Below, piece after piece: positions 1-10,349 of a stretch of DNA of 64,000 bases. The notes beneath the pieces are model-generated. The model saw nothing but the letters and a program-made list of their open reading frames with translations, was not told the origin of the DNA and did no database searches. The stretch's first letter is position 1; every line of letters begins with the position of its first letter. The DNA is from Molanna angustata (Eukaryota > Arthropoda > Insecta > Trichoptera > Molannidae). The stretch lies in contig OY754973.1 in the NCBI GenBank assembly GCA_963576475.1, positions 8,516,052-8,580,051 of the forward strand, given 5' to 3'. Made by a program: the position numbers and the translations under genes.

Positions 1-479
1 TAATATCTGTCAAATGACAAATGTCAACCACGGTGGACGGTGCTGCCAGGACTTAAATTTTTAGATATTATTGGAGAGTTGCACGAAAAAAATATGAATT
101 CTTATGAAGAAGGGGTTGAACTTAACATTGTTTTTACTCCTCACTACCCCAAGGGGATTTATGAATTCGTAATTTTTAAGGTAATTTTTTATTGCAGATT
201 ATCAACTAGTATCATGCTGGGATTGCATTCTGAAAGTTTTATCACAATGTATCTGTGTGTGTGTGTGTGCTGTGTACTATAATATGCTACGTACGGCGTG
301 TTTATTCTAGATTATCGATTATAGACTAAAGTGCTCATTCGATTATTTTCAAATTTTGCAAATTTGTATATCAAAAACTCGCATAGACCTCATTAGATTT
401 TGAAGGATATCTGAATAGTGCTTCTCATTTTTTTTAACTGTCAAATATTTCAAAGTGACTCCCATGCTCAGGAAACTCG
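1..479. other. AT-rich sequence, no gene recognised
   Basis: AT-rich sequence with a short TG run near 258-271. The string around 285-300 (ATGCTACGTACGGCGTG) is roughly the reverse complement of a segment at 925-955, so this stretch may belong to a larger inverted-repeat element that also contains the border sequence at 661. The open frame at 40-282 has no recognisable domain and I do not call it a gene. Confidence 0.4.
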
Positions 480-700
480 AAATTTGTTATTTTTATTTTC
501 AAATTGCTAAAAGGGCACATCACTTACATAAAATGTCATTAATAAATATCAATTTTTCATAATAATATATTTAAATAATAAAAGAATTAAACTCACTCAT
601 TTCATAAAATTGCCGAAAACTTTCTATAGAAACTTTGAATACTCTATAGTGACTTGTTAGTGAGGAGTTTAGCGTTGGCCACAACCCACTCGTTTTATAT
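480..700 (+). repeat. Dispersed repeat with conserved border motif
   Basis: The end of this segment carries GTTGGCCACAACCCACTCG at about 675-693. The same border recurs at about 3670-3690 and, diverged, at about 47680-47700. The upstream body (about 480-690) recurs inverted at 31230-31440. Borders at 661 and 3660 bracket the tandem arrays between them, which suggests a non-coding transposable element with internal tandem repeats. The superfamily is not identifiable from the ends I can see. Confidence 0.55.
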
Positions 701-960
701 TATTTTGAGAATACAACAGCATAAATATATGTATTTTTTGGGGAAAAAATATAATAATACAATGTATACATACCTACCTATTTCCTCATTTTTACTCTCC
801 ACATTATGGAATAGGGGAGAGTCATGATTTCGCAAAATTTAAGCGTATTTTTTTTACATCAATTTCTCAATGGGTATCATGTAGAGAATGCACACTATGA
901 GTTTCGTCGTGATGTGTTTGTGTGTATGGCGTATACGCCGTACGCCGTAGCATTTATCTT

Positions 961-1260
961 TTTTGTGTCCTCTCTACAGCCCAAACTATAAGTCTGATCG
1001 ACTTCATATTAACATCATATGTGTAAAGTGCAAAGACCTAGAGCTGATTAGTTTTCCATAGACAACTTTTGATTTCTTCTCTATGAATTCATCATTTACG
1101 TTGTTTTTTTTTTGTGTCCTCTCTGCAGCCCAAACTATAAGTCCGATTGACTTCATATTGATATCACATGTGTTAAGTCCATAAACTTAGAGCTGATTAG
1201 TTTTCCATAGACAACGGTTCATTTTTTCCCAATGTTTCTTTATGATTTCATCTATTAAAA
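961..1260 (+). repeat. Two tandem ~149-bp units
   Basis: The phrase TTTTGTGTCCTCTCT starts at about 961 and again at 1110. It is followed each time by a similar ~110-bp body ending with a GAGCTGATTAGTTTTCCATAGACAAC-like string. The body is distantly related to part of the 313-bp unit that follows, so this looks like the older or shorter form of the same array. Confidence 0.6.
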
Positions 1261-1479
1261 CTGAAAAAATGCTCTCACGACCTGGAAATTAGAGATATTT
1301 TAATTTTGTTTCAACTATTTATACAACACCAAGAATCTTCATAAAATTGTATTCAAAGTTGGTCAATGTTAAAAGAAAAATATTCAACGGTTTCAAAAAT
1401 TATATTTTATTTAATGGATATTTGTATGAAACTTATATGTAACAAGAGAATTTTTTTATATTTGGCAATGTTCAGTTCA

Positions 1480-3645
1480 TTGATTTCATATTGATATAAG
1501 AATATTAATAGCTTGAACTTAGAACTGATTAGCTTTTCATAGATATCATAAAATTTCTTCATATGATATCACGTGTCAACATTGTCAAAATGCTCTAACG
1601 CTCTTTGAAACAAAATTTATCTGCTTTTTTTAAAATATTTCATACAACATAAGCAGTCTTCACTATACTGCATTAATAGTTTGTCTATCTTAACATAAAA
1701 ATATACTATCGGAAGAAAATTTATATTCCTGATAGTAACATTTAGTATGAATAAAAATGTAATTAGATAAATTTCTATGTATGGAAACGTTCAGTAATTT
1801 GATTTCATGTTATAATGTAAAGAGCTTGAACATAGAACTGATTAGCTTTCCATAAATAACAAAAAAAATCTTCATATGATATCACCTGTCAAAATTTGGA
1901 AAATACTCTCGCGTTCTTTAGAACAAAATTTATATGCTTTTTTTAAAATATTTCATACAACATAAGCATTCTTCCCTATACTGCATTAATAGTTTGTTTA
2001 TCTTAACATAAAAATATACTATCGGAAGAAAATTTATATTCCTGATAGTAACATTTAGTATGAATAAAAATGTAATTAGATAAATTTCTATGTATGGAAA
2101 AGTTCAGTAATTTGATTTCATGTTATAATGTAAAAAGCTTGAACATAGAACTTATTAGCTTTCCATAAATAACAAAAAAAATCTTCATATGATATCACCT
2201 GTCAAAATTTGGAAAATGCTCTCGCGTTCTTTAGAACAAAATTTATCTGCTTTTTTTAAAATATTTCATACAACATAAGCATTCTTCACTATACTGCATT
2301 AATAGTTTGTCTATCTTAACATAAAAATATACTATCGGAAGAAAATTTATATTCCTGATAGTAACATTTAGTATGAATAAAAATGTAATTAGATAAATTT
2401 CTATGTATGGAAACGTTCAGTAATTTGATTTCATGTTATAATGTAAAGAGCTTGAACATAGAACTGATTAGCTTTCCATAAATAACAAAAAAAATTTCAT
2501 ATGATATCACGTGTCAAAATTTTGAAAATGCTCTCGCGTTCTTTAAATCAAAATTTATCTGCGTTTTTTAAAATATTTCATACAACATAAGCATTCTTCA
2601 CTATACTGCATTAATAGTTTGTTTATCTTAACATAAAAATATACTATCGGAAGAAAATTTATATTCCTGGTAGTAACATTTAGTATGAATAAAAATGTAA
2701 TTAGATAAATTTCTATGTATGGAAAAGTTCAGTAATTTGATTTCATGTTATAATGTAAAGAGCTTGAACATAGAACTGATTAGCTTTCCATAAATAACAA
2801 AAAAATTCTTCATATGATATCACCTGTCAAAATTTGGAAAATACTCTTGCGTTCTTTAAAACAAAATTTATCTGCTTTTTTAAAAATATTTCATACAACA
2901 TAAGCATTCTTCACTATACTGCAATAATAGTTTGTCTATCTTAACATAAAAATATACTATCGGAAGAAAATTTATATTCCTGATAGTAACATTTAGTATG
3001 AATAAAAATGTAATTAGATAAATTTCTATGTATGGAAAAGTTCAGTAATTTGATTTCATGTTATAATGTAAAGAGCTTGAACATAGAACTGATTAGCTTT
3101 CCATAAATAACAAAAAAATTCTTCATATGATATCACCTGTCAAAATTTGGAAAATACTCTTGCGTTCTTTAAAACAAAATTTATCTGCTTTTTTAAAAAT
3201 ATTTCATACAACATAAGCATTCTTCACTATACTGCAATAATAGTTTGTCTATCTTAACATAAAAATATACTATCGGAAGAAAATTTATATTCCTGATAGT
3301 AACATTTAGTATGAATAAAAATGTAATTAGATAAATTTCTATGTATGGAAAAGTTCAGTAATTTGATTTCATGTTATAATGTAAAGAGCTTGAACATAGA
3401 ACTGATTAGCTTTCCATAAATAACAAAAAATTTCTTCATATGATATCACGTGTCAAAATTTTGAAAATGCTCTCGCGTTCTTTAAAACAAAATTTATCTG
3501 CTTTTTTTATAATATTTCATACAACATAAGCATTCTTCACTATACGGCATTAATAGTTTGTCTATCTTAACATGAAAATATACTATCGTTAGAAAATTTA
3601 TATTCCTGGTAGTAAAATTTAGAATGAATAAAATATTTCATTGTC
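1480..3645 (+). repeat. Tandem array of ~313-bp units
   Basis: The anchor GAACATAGAACTGATTAG recurs at about 1828, 2141, 2454, 2766, 3079 and 3392, giving a period of 312-313 bp. Neighbouring copies are very similar, with scattered substitutions and changes in A-run length. Each unit contains TACTATCGGAAGAAAATTT and CATACAACATAAGC. There is no open frame. The array ends just before the dispersed border motif at about 3660. Confidence 0.9.
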
Positions 3646-3649
3646 AATA

Positions 3650-3700
3650 TTTGTGGTGTGGAGAGTTTAGTGTTGGCCACAACCCACTCGTTTCTATATA
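3650..3700 (+). repeat. Second copy of the border motif
   Basis: GGAGAGTTTAGTGTTGGCC followed by ACAACCCACTCGTTT closes the 313-bp array. It matches the motif at about 661-695 in the same orientation. Confidence 0.6.
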
Positions 3701-3892
3701 TTTTTTTATAGATGCACTAATAAGGCGTGATTTTAGTAATAAAATTTGTGCACCAAAAATATATCTGTAAAATCGTTTTTTGTTTTATGTATCCCAACAA
3801 TTATTTTTCAAAATCTAGAGACAAAAATGTTTAAAAAAATAAAATATCCAAATAAAGGGGGAAAAAAGTTCATTTAATTATATTTATGTACA

Positions 3893-3960
3893 AGTTACGA
3901 GTTTATTGCCGAACATCAACTAACCAGTCTTCTCAACCCAGAGAAGGAAGAGTTGCTAAA
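3893..3960 (-). repeat. Decayed 3' part of SINE family A
   Basis: Read on the minus strand it contains a degraded form of the body of the SINE at 26634-26856: a CTCTGGG block, a GGTTAGTTG block and GCAATAAACTCG, in the same order. No tRNA-like head remains. Confidence 0.5.
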
Positions 3961-3984
3961 AAAAATATTATAAATATATTCATC

Positions 3985-4330
3985 GAAACACCGTCACCTC
4001 ATTTATAAGGACTGTTGCTTTCATTGTTTACAAATAAACTATTCTCTCAATATATGGCGTTACAAAAGGGTTTCTTCGCTACTTAATAGATGGCAATAGT
4101 AATAACGTCTTATTTTCAGGTGATAAGTTACTCATTATTCAAACATAGAGAACTTTCAAAATTTGTATTTATAAGGAACTCCATAAAAAGGCAAAATTGG
4201 TTTACGTTGCGCAAGCGCATAAAGTGATTACGTAAACCAGCGATGACAGGTCGTAAGCCCTGTAGGTGCCTTGAGTTCCTGGTTCTTCTATAATATTCCA
4301 ACTTCGTCTGTATTGAGATGTTGAAAAATT
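3985..4330 (+). repeat. Dispersed ~345-bp repeat, copy 1
   Basis: This segment runs from CACCTCATTTATAAGGACTG through GATGACAGGTCGTAAGCCCT to TATTGAGATGTTG. It is repeated almost block for block at about 42425-42772, and shorter or inverted relatives lie at 42220-42300 and 43205-43400. It is non-coding. The class is unknown, but the repeated boundaries point to a mobile element. Confidence 0.7.
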
Positions 4331-4349
4331 TCTCAAAAAAAAAATATAT

Positions 4350-4430
4350 ATATATTCATTTTCTGCTGGGATTCAAACCCAAGACGCCTACAAAGAAATC
4401 CGGCTCTTCTAGGTATCATTGTGTTATCAG
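4350..4430 (-). repeat. tRNA-like SINE head remnant
   Basis: On the minus strand GGGTTTGAATCCC fits a T-loop or B box of a tRNA-derived promoter. No good A box or full cloverleaf is visible, so this is probably a decayed SINE head. Confidence 0.35.
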
Positions 4431-4436
4431 ACACTA

Positions 4437-4624
4437 AGGCTGGGTTGTTTCAACTAAAGTATCGGTAATAGTATAGTTAAAATATGTACTTTGATTTCAC
4501 AAAATTGTTCAAAATTTAGTTGTTTGGCGGCATTACATTTCTATGAAATAACCAAAATAATTGAACAATTTTATGAAATCAAAGTATTTTAACTATACTA
4601 ATCTTTGTTCGAGAAACGCAGCCT
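4437..4624. mobile_element. Foldback MITE with ~75-bp arms
   Basis: The left end AGGCTGGGTTGTTTC and the right end GAGAAACGCAGCCT are inverted. The arms continue inward through ACTATAGTT-like, AAATACTTTGATTTC-like and AACAATTTTGT-like blocks around a short centre. There is no coding capacity. The target-site duplication is unclear; TA is possible. Confidence 0.65.
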
Positions 4625-4639
4625 AGAAGGTACCTATAT

Positions 4640-5880
4640 CAATCGAATTTGTCAAGATTCACAAATAGATTCTTAGCAAATACATATCTCATAGTGTGAA
4701 TGGTGAAATAATTTGCATGAATGGTTTCAAGAGTATTTCAAACGAACATAATACAAAGCTAATAAATGATCATTGTATTTGATTTGATTAATCGAAGATG
4801 ACATCTTTTAATTTGCAGATTAGTTTTGTCGTAGTTCTCGGTACAGCAAACGATTATAAATCCCTAGGTCTTCTATTCTACATAAATTGATTCAGCGCAC
4901 CTTGTGAAAGTTATTTTGAACGAACATGATATCGAACATAATATCCGTGTTTCCTGGAGGTCCAGGCATGTAAATCTTCCACGAACAAATCATACATACG
5001 ACTGTTTAAAAATGGGAAAGAATAAATAGTATTTGATATTTTTTATGATTACATTATCACTGTCGAGGAAATACACGTTTTTGCGAAATGGAAGGTTGAA
5101 AGAAGGATATTGAAAATCATAAATGTAAACAGTAAGGTTTGTTCGTGTTTAGATTACAAACGAATAATCTAATTATTTCCCGTTTGTTTGTAATAGTCGC
5201 TTCAAGTGTGGAAGTTTATTATTCACGCCAGAAATACACAGATTTAGCAGAAGAGATACCTATTTTGTTTGATGCAAGAAATTAATGAGTTGATCGCTGT
5301 TTCGTCAATTCTTTGTGAGTTTAATAAAAAAAACATACTTTGTAAGCTCAATAAATTAAACACCAGGGTCCTAGGTTACACGCGATCAACCTTACCTTTT
5401 AACAGTTCGCAAATGTTAGTTTACGTCATCGCGCGTGCGCTAAGTATTTAGATATGTCTCTGCAATGCATTTCTCATACAAACATTTCATAGCATCCTCC
5501 AGTTAGGAAGCCACGTGATCTCCTAACTTAAGTGAGCGACTGTGCAATGAAAACATGGTTAGTACCTACCTATTTAGAATTTAGTATTTAGGTCGGACTC
5601 TGCATATTAACCTATCTTTCGGTTCTTAATTTTGATTGATTTTTTTATTTATTTATTTACCAACAGTTTTTTTTATAATTGTTAGGTAATACCTATTTAC
5701 AAGAAATCACTCAATAAGTAATATATTATAAGCATATTACGTACAAATTATTTAAAAGAAAAAAAGAGTAAAAGAACGGCCCAAGGGTTTGAGGAAAGAA
5801 TAAAGTGGGGACATGATTTTTTTATTTGATTTCATCAATAAAGTACATATCTTAAATTTTAATAATTATTATTTGATATT
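4640..5880. other. AT-rich gap with no recognised element
   Basis: I see no protein homology and no clear repeat except an ATTT-rich run near 5641-5660 that resembles a LINE or SINE tail. The open frame at 5269-5451 has no recognisable motif. Confidence 0.4.
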
Positions 5881-5889
5881 TATTTAATA

Positions 5890-6523
5890 TTATCTTAATG
5901 ATGTTTAATTTTGAGCAAGACCAAACTAATGAAACAATCCAGAAACTCAAGGAATAACTCTCTACGCAGCATTCAGTTTGGGGATCGAAACTTCGAGGTA
6001 GTTGATGAATTTTCTTACCTGGGGTCCACCATAACCAAGGAAAATGAAGACCACATAGAAATAATAAGAATGATCACAAACATTCAAACAAAACATTCTT
6101 CTCTCTGTTCCCGGTGCTTGAATCAAATAGTGTTCACAGAAAAACAAAAATCACCCTGTATAAGACTATAATAAGAACAGTGGTGACGTACGGGAGCGAA
6201 GAGTGGACGATGACAGCAAGATCCGCAGAGATGCTGGATACATTTGAGAGGAAAGTGCTACGGAAAATACTGGGACCCGTGAATGATGGAGAAGCCTGGA
6301 GAATAAGGTTTAATGATGAAATACACAGCATCTATAAGACTCCTAGGCTCTCTGTACATGCTAGACTGAGCCGGCTGAGATGGGCTGGGCATGTACAGAG
6401 AATGCCGTCATCACGGGTACCCAAGAGGATCCTTGAGGGACATCCGGGTGGAAGAAGGAAGGTCGGCAGACCCATGCTGCGATGGGAGGATGAGGTGAAA
6501 AAGGATGCAGAACAACTACTGCA
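5890..6523 (+). pseudogene. RTE-like LINE, RT C-terminal fragment (5' piece)
   Basis: Two overlapping frames (5911-6171 and 6114-6523) encode the region after the RT catalytic core of an RTE-type LINE: FEVVDEFSYLGS, then HRKTKITLYKTIIRTVVTYG, then LRWAGHVQRMPSSRVPKR and a VGRPMLRWEDEVKKDA block. The same blocks occur in order in the full-length RTE at 19635-30056. A frameshift near 6114 and the missing 5' end show it is dead. The frame is broken at about 6524 by a foreign insert and resumes at 7051, so this is one element split in two. Confidence 0.85.
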
Positions 6524-7050
6524 ATTATTGAATATGGCAGTCACCTCTGGAGTGGCGCCCCCCAATACCTACTGAATACCCTCGACGCTGTCCAAAGGCG
6601 TGCTATACGTCTGATTGATGATCCATCACTGACTGATGGATTGCAATCACTAGAACACAGACGCAGAGTCGGTATTTTAAGTTTATTCTATAGATACTAC
6701 CACGGGAATTGCTCAGAAGAACTTGCAACTTTGGTCCCTCCTCCACCCACTCGCAACAGAGTCACTCGCTTTACTCAATCGCAGCACCCATTCACAGTGG
6801 ACCTTCAACATATACGAACAAGTCGCTTCTCGAACTCCTTTATTAATACAGCAGCCCGACTGTGGAACGATCTTCCGAATTCTGTGTGTCCACCTTCGTA
6901 CAACCCGGGTCTTTTTAAAATCCGAATTAATAAACTCTTTTCTAGATTGCAAACCCCTCCCGACGCTACGTAGTGCGCTTCTTCGGAAGAGTAAAATGGA
7001 CCCAAATCCTTATAGCTGGCGTCCCCTACGTAGACATGTTAAAAAAAAAA
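6524..7050 (+). pseudogene. Jockey-like LINE C-terminal fragment inserted in the RTE fragment
   Basis: The frame open from 6524 to 6973 encodes the tail of a jockey/CR1-type RT. Recognisable blocks are IEYGSHLWSGAPQYLL, LDAVQRRAIRLIDDPSLTD, RRRVGILSLFYRYYHG, RTSRFSNSFI and ARLWNDLP, ending in a stop near 6973. An A10 run at 7041-7050 is its likely poly(A) end. It interrupts the surrounding RTE frame between DAEQLLQ and the continuation at 7051. No clear target-site duplication is visible. Confidence 0.8.
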
Positions 7051-7175
7051 GAAGCAGACTGGAGAAAAGCAGCAAGAGACAGGAGGAGTTAGAGGCGAGG
7101 ATTGATGGAGGCCAAGGCTCGATATGGGCATGGGCTGTAGGGCCATCGGAAGAAGTAGAAGAACATGCATAATTT
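7051..7175 (+). pseudogene. RTE-like LINE 3' end (3' piece)
   Basis: This continues the element cut at 6524. It encodes a frameshifted version of the terminal block (AAxDRxxWRRKLxEAKARFGL in the intact copy) and ends in a GAAGAAGTAGAAGAA-like tail, matching the (GAA)n tail of the full-length RTE at 19635. Confidence 0.75.
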
Positions 7176-8012
7176 TGAGACATCGAAATATGCTTAAATA
7201 TCCTCTGAATCAAACAAATTATACGATGAGACATAGTAAGTAAGAATGTACCTACATAGGTATATGCTGTTACTTGAAAGTATTTGTATCATTTGTATTT
7301 GTCCACCTTTTAGTACATACAATTCCTTATATTCCTCCGTTAACCTGAACGTATTGTTTTTCCAGTAAATCGTTTATGTCGTATATACCTTTAATGTTTC
7401 ATTCGCTGCAGTCAATAGTCTATACCTATATCTCGTATCGAATTGTCAAGGTAATATATTATAACTAACGTCTATACACGTTCTGACCTGCTGTTCTCGA
7501 TCACGTCCGAAGGCGGCTGAACGGGAAAACTAATTTTCCGAAGCATTGGCGTCGGATATGGTAGAAGGCGATAGACGTCTAAACTCTATACCGCATCGGT
7601 CAGTTTTTACCAAACAGTTATTTGAAATGAGGAATCGTTTTGAGGCTTTCGATTCGAAGTATCTAGTATTATCAAGTTTAACCCAAATTGATTAAAATTA
7701 CATTTTTTACACAGTTAAATGATTATTCATGGTCTGATTGCAATTAATATTCATAAAAAAGGACTCGCACGTTACTTCTTTGTTCAAATACATTTTTGTA
7801 TAGAAATTGACGTAAAATAATTAATTTATGTATCTATTGTTTTCGATGATTACAGGAAAGGTTATAATTATAGTATGAATCGTATGGTTTTGAATTTACT
7901 TTTGAACCAAATTTTCTATTCCAATTTTAAATATATGTTGATAGTTAAGTTTCAACCATTTTGTGAAACTTGCCTCAGGTTTGAAATCACAACATTGTTC
8001 TGGGAGGCAAGT

Positions 8013-8200
8013 ATGGAGGGCAAGTCTGATTGGACCAGCGAAATCAAAACCCTAGTGATTACCCATATCATGGATATAATTATCGTATGGAGTTCTATGA
8101 TATCTAAAGATATTGTAGGACTCCATATAATAATTATATCCATGATATGGGTAATCACGAGGGTTTTGATTTCGCCGATTGAACCAGACTTGCCCCCCTG
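8013..8200. mobile_element. Palindromic MITE, copy 1
   Basis: A near-complete palindrome of about 188 bp. The left arm runs GGGCAAGTCTG, GCGAAATCAAAACCCT, GATTACCCATATCATGGATA, and the right arm is its reverse complement ending CAGACTTGCCCCCCTG. The short centre is around TCTAAAGATATT. As RNA it would fold into one long hairpin. Relatives lie at 8200, 10243, 36562, 50741 and 60588. Confidence 0.85.
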
Positions 8201-8336
8201 GTCCGACCGGCGAAATCAAAACCCTAGTGACTGCCCATATCATGGATATAATTATCATATGGAGTTCTATGACATCTAAAGATATTATAGAACTCTATAT
8301 TATAATTATATCCATGATATGGGTTTTGATTTCGCC
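8200..8336. mobile_element. Palindromic MITE, copy 2 (truncated, abutting copy 1)
   Basis: It starts directly at the end of copy 1 with GTCCGACCGGCGAAATC, lacks the outer GGGGGGCAAG, and loses the GTAATCACGAG block of the right arm. It ends at GATTTCGCC. The head-to-tail fusion of two copies suggests insertion of one into the end of the other followed by deletion. Confidence 0.75.
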
Positions 8337-8690
8337 TGGCCACTGATTGTGACGAGGTTGACAAAATATATGGATAGGCCTTCGTATGCTTGTGGAGAGG
8401 AATTCGAGACCCTGGACCATGTGGTTTTTGAATGTCCAATCCACACCAAACATTATTTGTACTTTACACGTCATACTCCACTACCAATCAACATGTCACA
8501 TCTTGTGTCATTAAACTTTCTGCATTATCTATTTCCATATAGCAAAATTTCGTTTTGGTTTCAATCTATAATCGAATAGCCTCAACTCTCAAAATAATTC
8601 AATAATATTTTTATACTGGCATAAATCATCCTAATGATTGGGTGGAATGCCACGTAAGAGAAAAAGAAGAAGAAGACAATATTTACTTAC
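8337..8690 (+). pseudogene. Non-LTR retrotransposon C-terminus with zinc-knuckle-like motif
   Basis: The open frame to 8579 encodes YACGEEFETLDHVVFECPIH, a C..H....C arrangement typical of the region after the RNase H or RT domain in jockey/R1-type elements. After the stop the sequence runs to an AGAAAAAGAAGAAGAAGA tail near 8660-8678. The 5' side is lost at the MITE junction. Confidence 0.65.
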
Positions 8691-9860
8691 CTCCTCAGTT
8701 GTTCTGGGGTTCCTACCCTACCTATCAACGATTGTGTTCATGTGGGTGTATTTTCAAATGTATTAACCCAACCATTACCAAATTTTATTTGAATTTGGTT
8801 GGAAGTAAGCTATTTATTTATTTATTTATAAAATGGTACATCGACACACACAGCTTACAATTTTCATAAAAAGAAAACAATATTGGTTATTATTATGAGT
8901 GCTGGACGTCCAATTATGAATGCACACAATATTACAAAATTACATGAGATCATATTTAATTACACACGTAAGTTATACAAGTAAGAGTTACATAAATGAG
9001 AGAAAATTAAGTTACAAAAGTTGAGTAAAAAAAATACAAATTAGTTACCTAAGGTAATCAAAAAAAGTTACGTATGTAAGTTATAAAAGTTACATAAAAA
9101 AATAAAAAATATGTTAAAATTGACTGTATTTTGCTTTTTTATTATTATTTTTAGTGTCAGTCAACATAACTGTGCAGTTGAAACGTTTTTCACGTGGATG
9201 CTCGTGTGTGTCGAACTTTAGTGCAAAAGTATAGGGAGACAGGAAAATGAGGTGAGGCTGGCGCTAGATGGAGGAACTAGGAAGGTTGAACTGAAAACGA
9301 TCCATCAAAGTCGCAATAAATCAATCACACGTATACATCATCATATTCTTACGATTCGAGGGATTTTCTTTTTCCTTGTCTATCTGCTTCCTTCTTTTAT
9401 TCCTTCCTTCCTTCCTTCCTTCGTTTCGGTAACTGAATATCCTATTTTTCTTACAGCCGCACACATACCTCAGTCAATTCATACTGAATCATCGTTTTTT
9501 CAAAGGTGCATTCAAATTATGACAGCAACTGAATATTCTCACCGTGGGGTGGTTTTATACATATTTCATACTTTTCATTTTATTACAACTTTTTAGGGGT
9601 TGCTGCGTTTGTATTTATCAGCACACCACGAATATATAAAGTTATTTTTAATTTCAAAAAAGGAATACACAATATTCTTCAAGGGGGCACAAAAACCTAA
9701 ATATCCTAATTTGAAATTAAATTCCCCAAAAATACTATTGGTATTTTCAATATATCTGTAGTGAAGGTTGGTCACACAATTTTAAAATTCAGCATGAATT
9801 CCCATAAAAAGAATATTTAAAATTGTTAATTTTGTCGACGGATAATTCGTGGTGAAACTC
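8691..9860. other. AT-rich gap with simple repeats
   Basis: It contains an (ATTT)n tract at about 8813-8829 and a (TTCC)n tract at about 9403-9421, plus repeated AAGTTA-type words near 8960-9090. The frame at 9252-9596 spans the TTCC repeat and shows no domain. Nothing else recognised. Confidence 0.4.
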
Positions 9861-9868
9861 CATTATAC

Positions 9869-10003
9869 TAGGTATAAATGAAAACACTAATTAGTTTTAG
9901 TTTCACTATTCTGACGATGATCTTCAGATCGATACCGGTCAGTGCCAGTGTTAAAATTAAATAGTGAAACTAAAACTAATTAGTGTTTTCATTTATACCT
10001 AAT
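9869..10003. mobile_element. Inverted repeat with hammerhead-like core
   Basis: Two arms of about 43 bp (GGTATAAATGAAAACACTAA / TTAGTGTTTTCATTTATACC) flank a ~50-bp centre. The centre holds CTGACGA (9911), a GATC-TTCA-GATC hairpin, then GATA in place of GAAA, then CCGGTC. This order follows the hammerhead scheme CUGANGA, stem II, GAAA, stem III, UH, with one core base altered. Similar cores occur at 35254-35303 and 38509-38540. Confidence 0.6.
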
Positions 10004-10242
10004 ATTAAAAATATCCTTTTTTCAACATTTCTTTTAAATTACTCCATAACTATGTATCGTAGAGAAATAAATCTTTTATGTATTCATTCTTAAGTTTTTT
10101 GTGTTAGCAGATTGGAAATCCATTTTAAAAATAATGAACAAATTCTTTGGTTTATTTTTGTTCATTAATTTTTAATCTTTTATGTGCTCAAAGAGTGCAT
10201 AAAATCAAAGTGAATGACCGATCAAGTTTTTTCATTTCAAGT

Positions 10243-10342
10243 CAGGGGGGCAAGTCTGGTCCAATCGGCGAAATCGAAACCCTAGTGATTACCCATATCA
10301 TGGATATGATTATCATATATGGAGTTCTATAATATCTTTAGA
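10243..10342. mobile_element. Palindromic MITE, half copy
   Basis: CAGGGGGGCAAGTCTGG and the left arm are intact to the centre (GGAGTTCTATAATATCTTTAG), after which the right arm is missing. This gives the clearest view of the outer end of the family. Confidence 0.8.
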
Positions 10343-10349
10343 TTTCATG

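Noticed and set aside
1480..3645. CRISPR array
   Set aside because: The ~313-bp units are repeated along their whole length with no unique spacers; the genome is clearly eukaryotic.
7440..7600. Inverted words AACGTCTATAC / ATAGACGTCTAA as a mobile element
   Set aside because: Only about 10 bp of inverted match, no flanking duplication and no second copy in the window.
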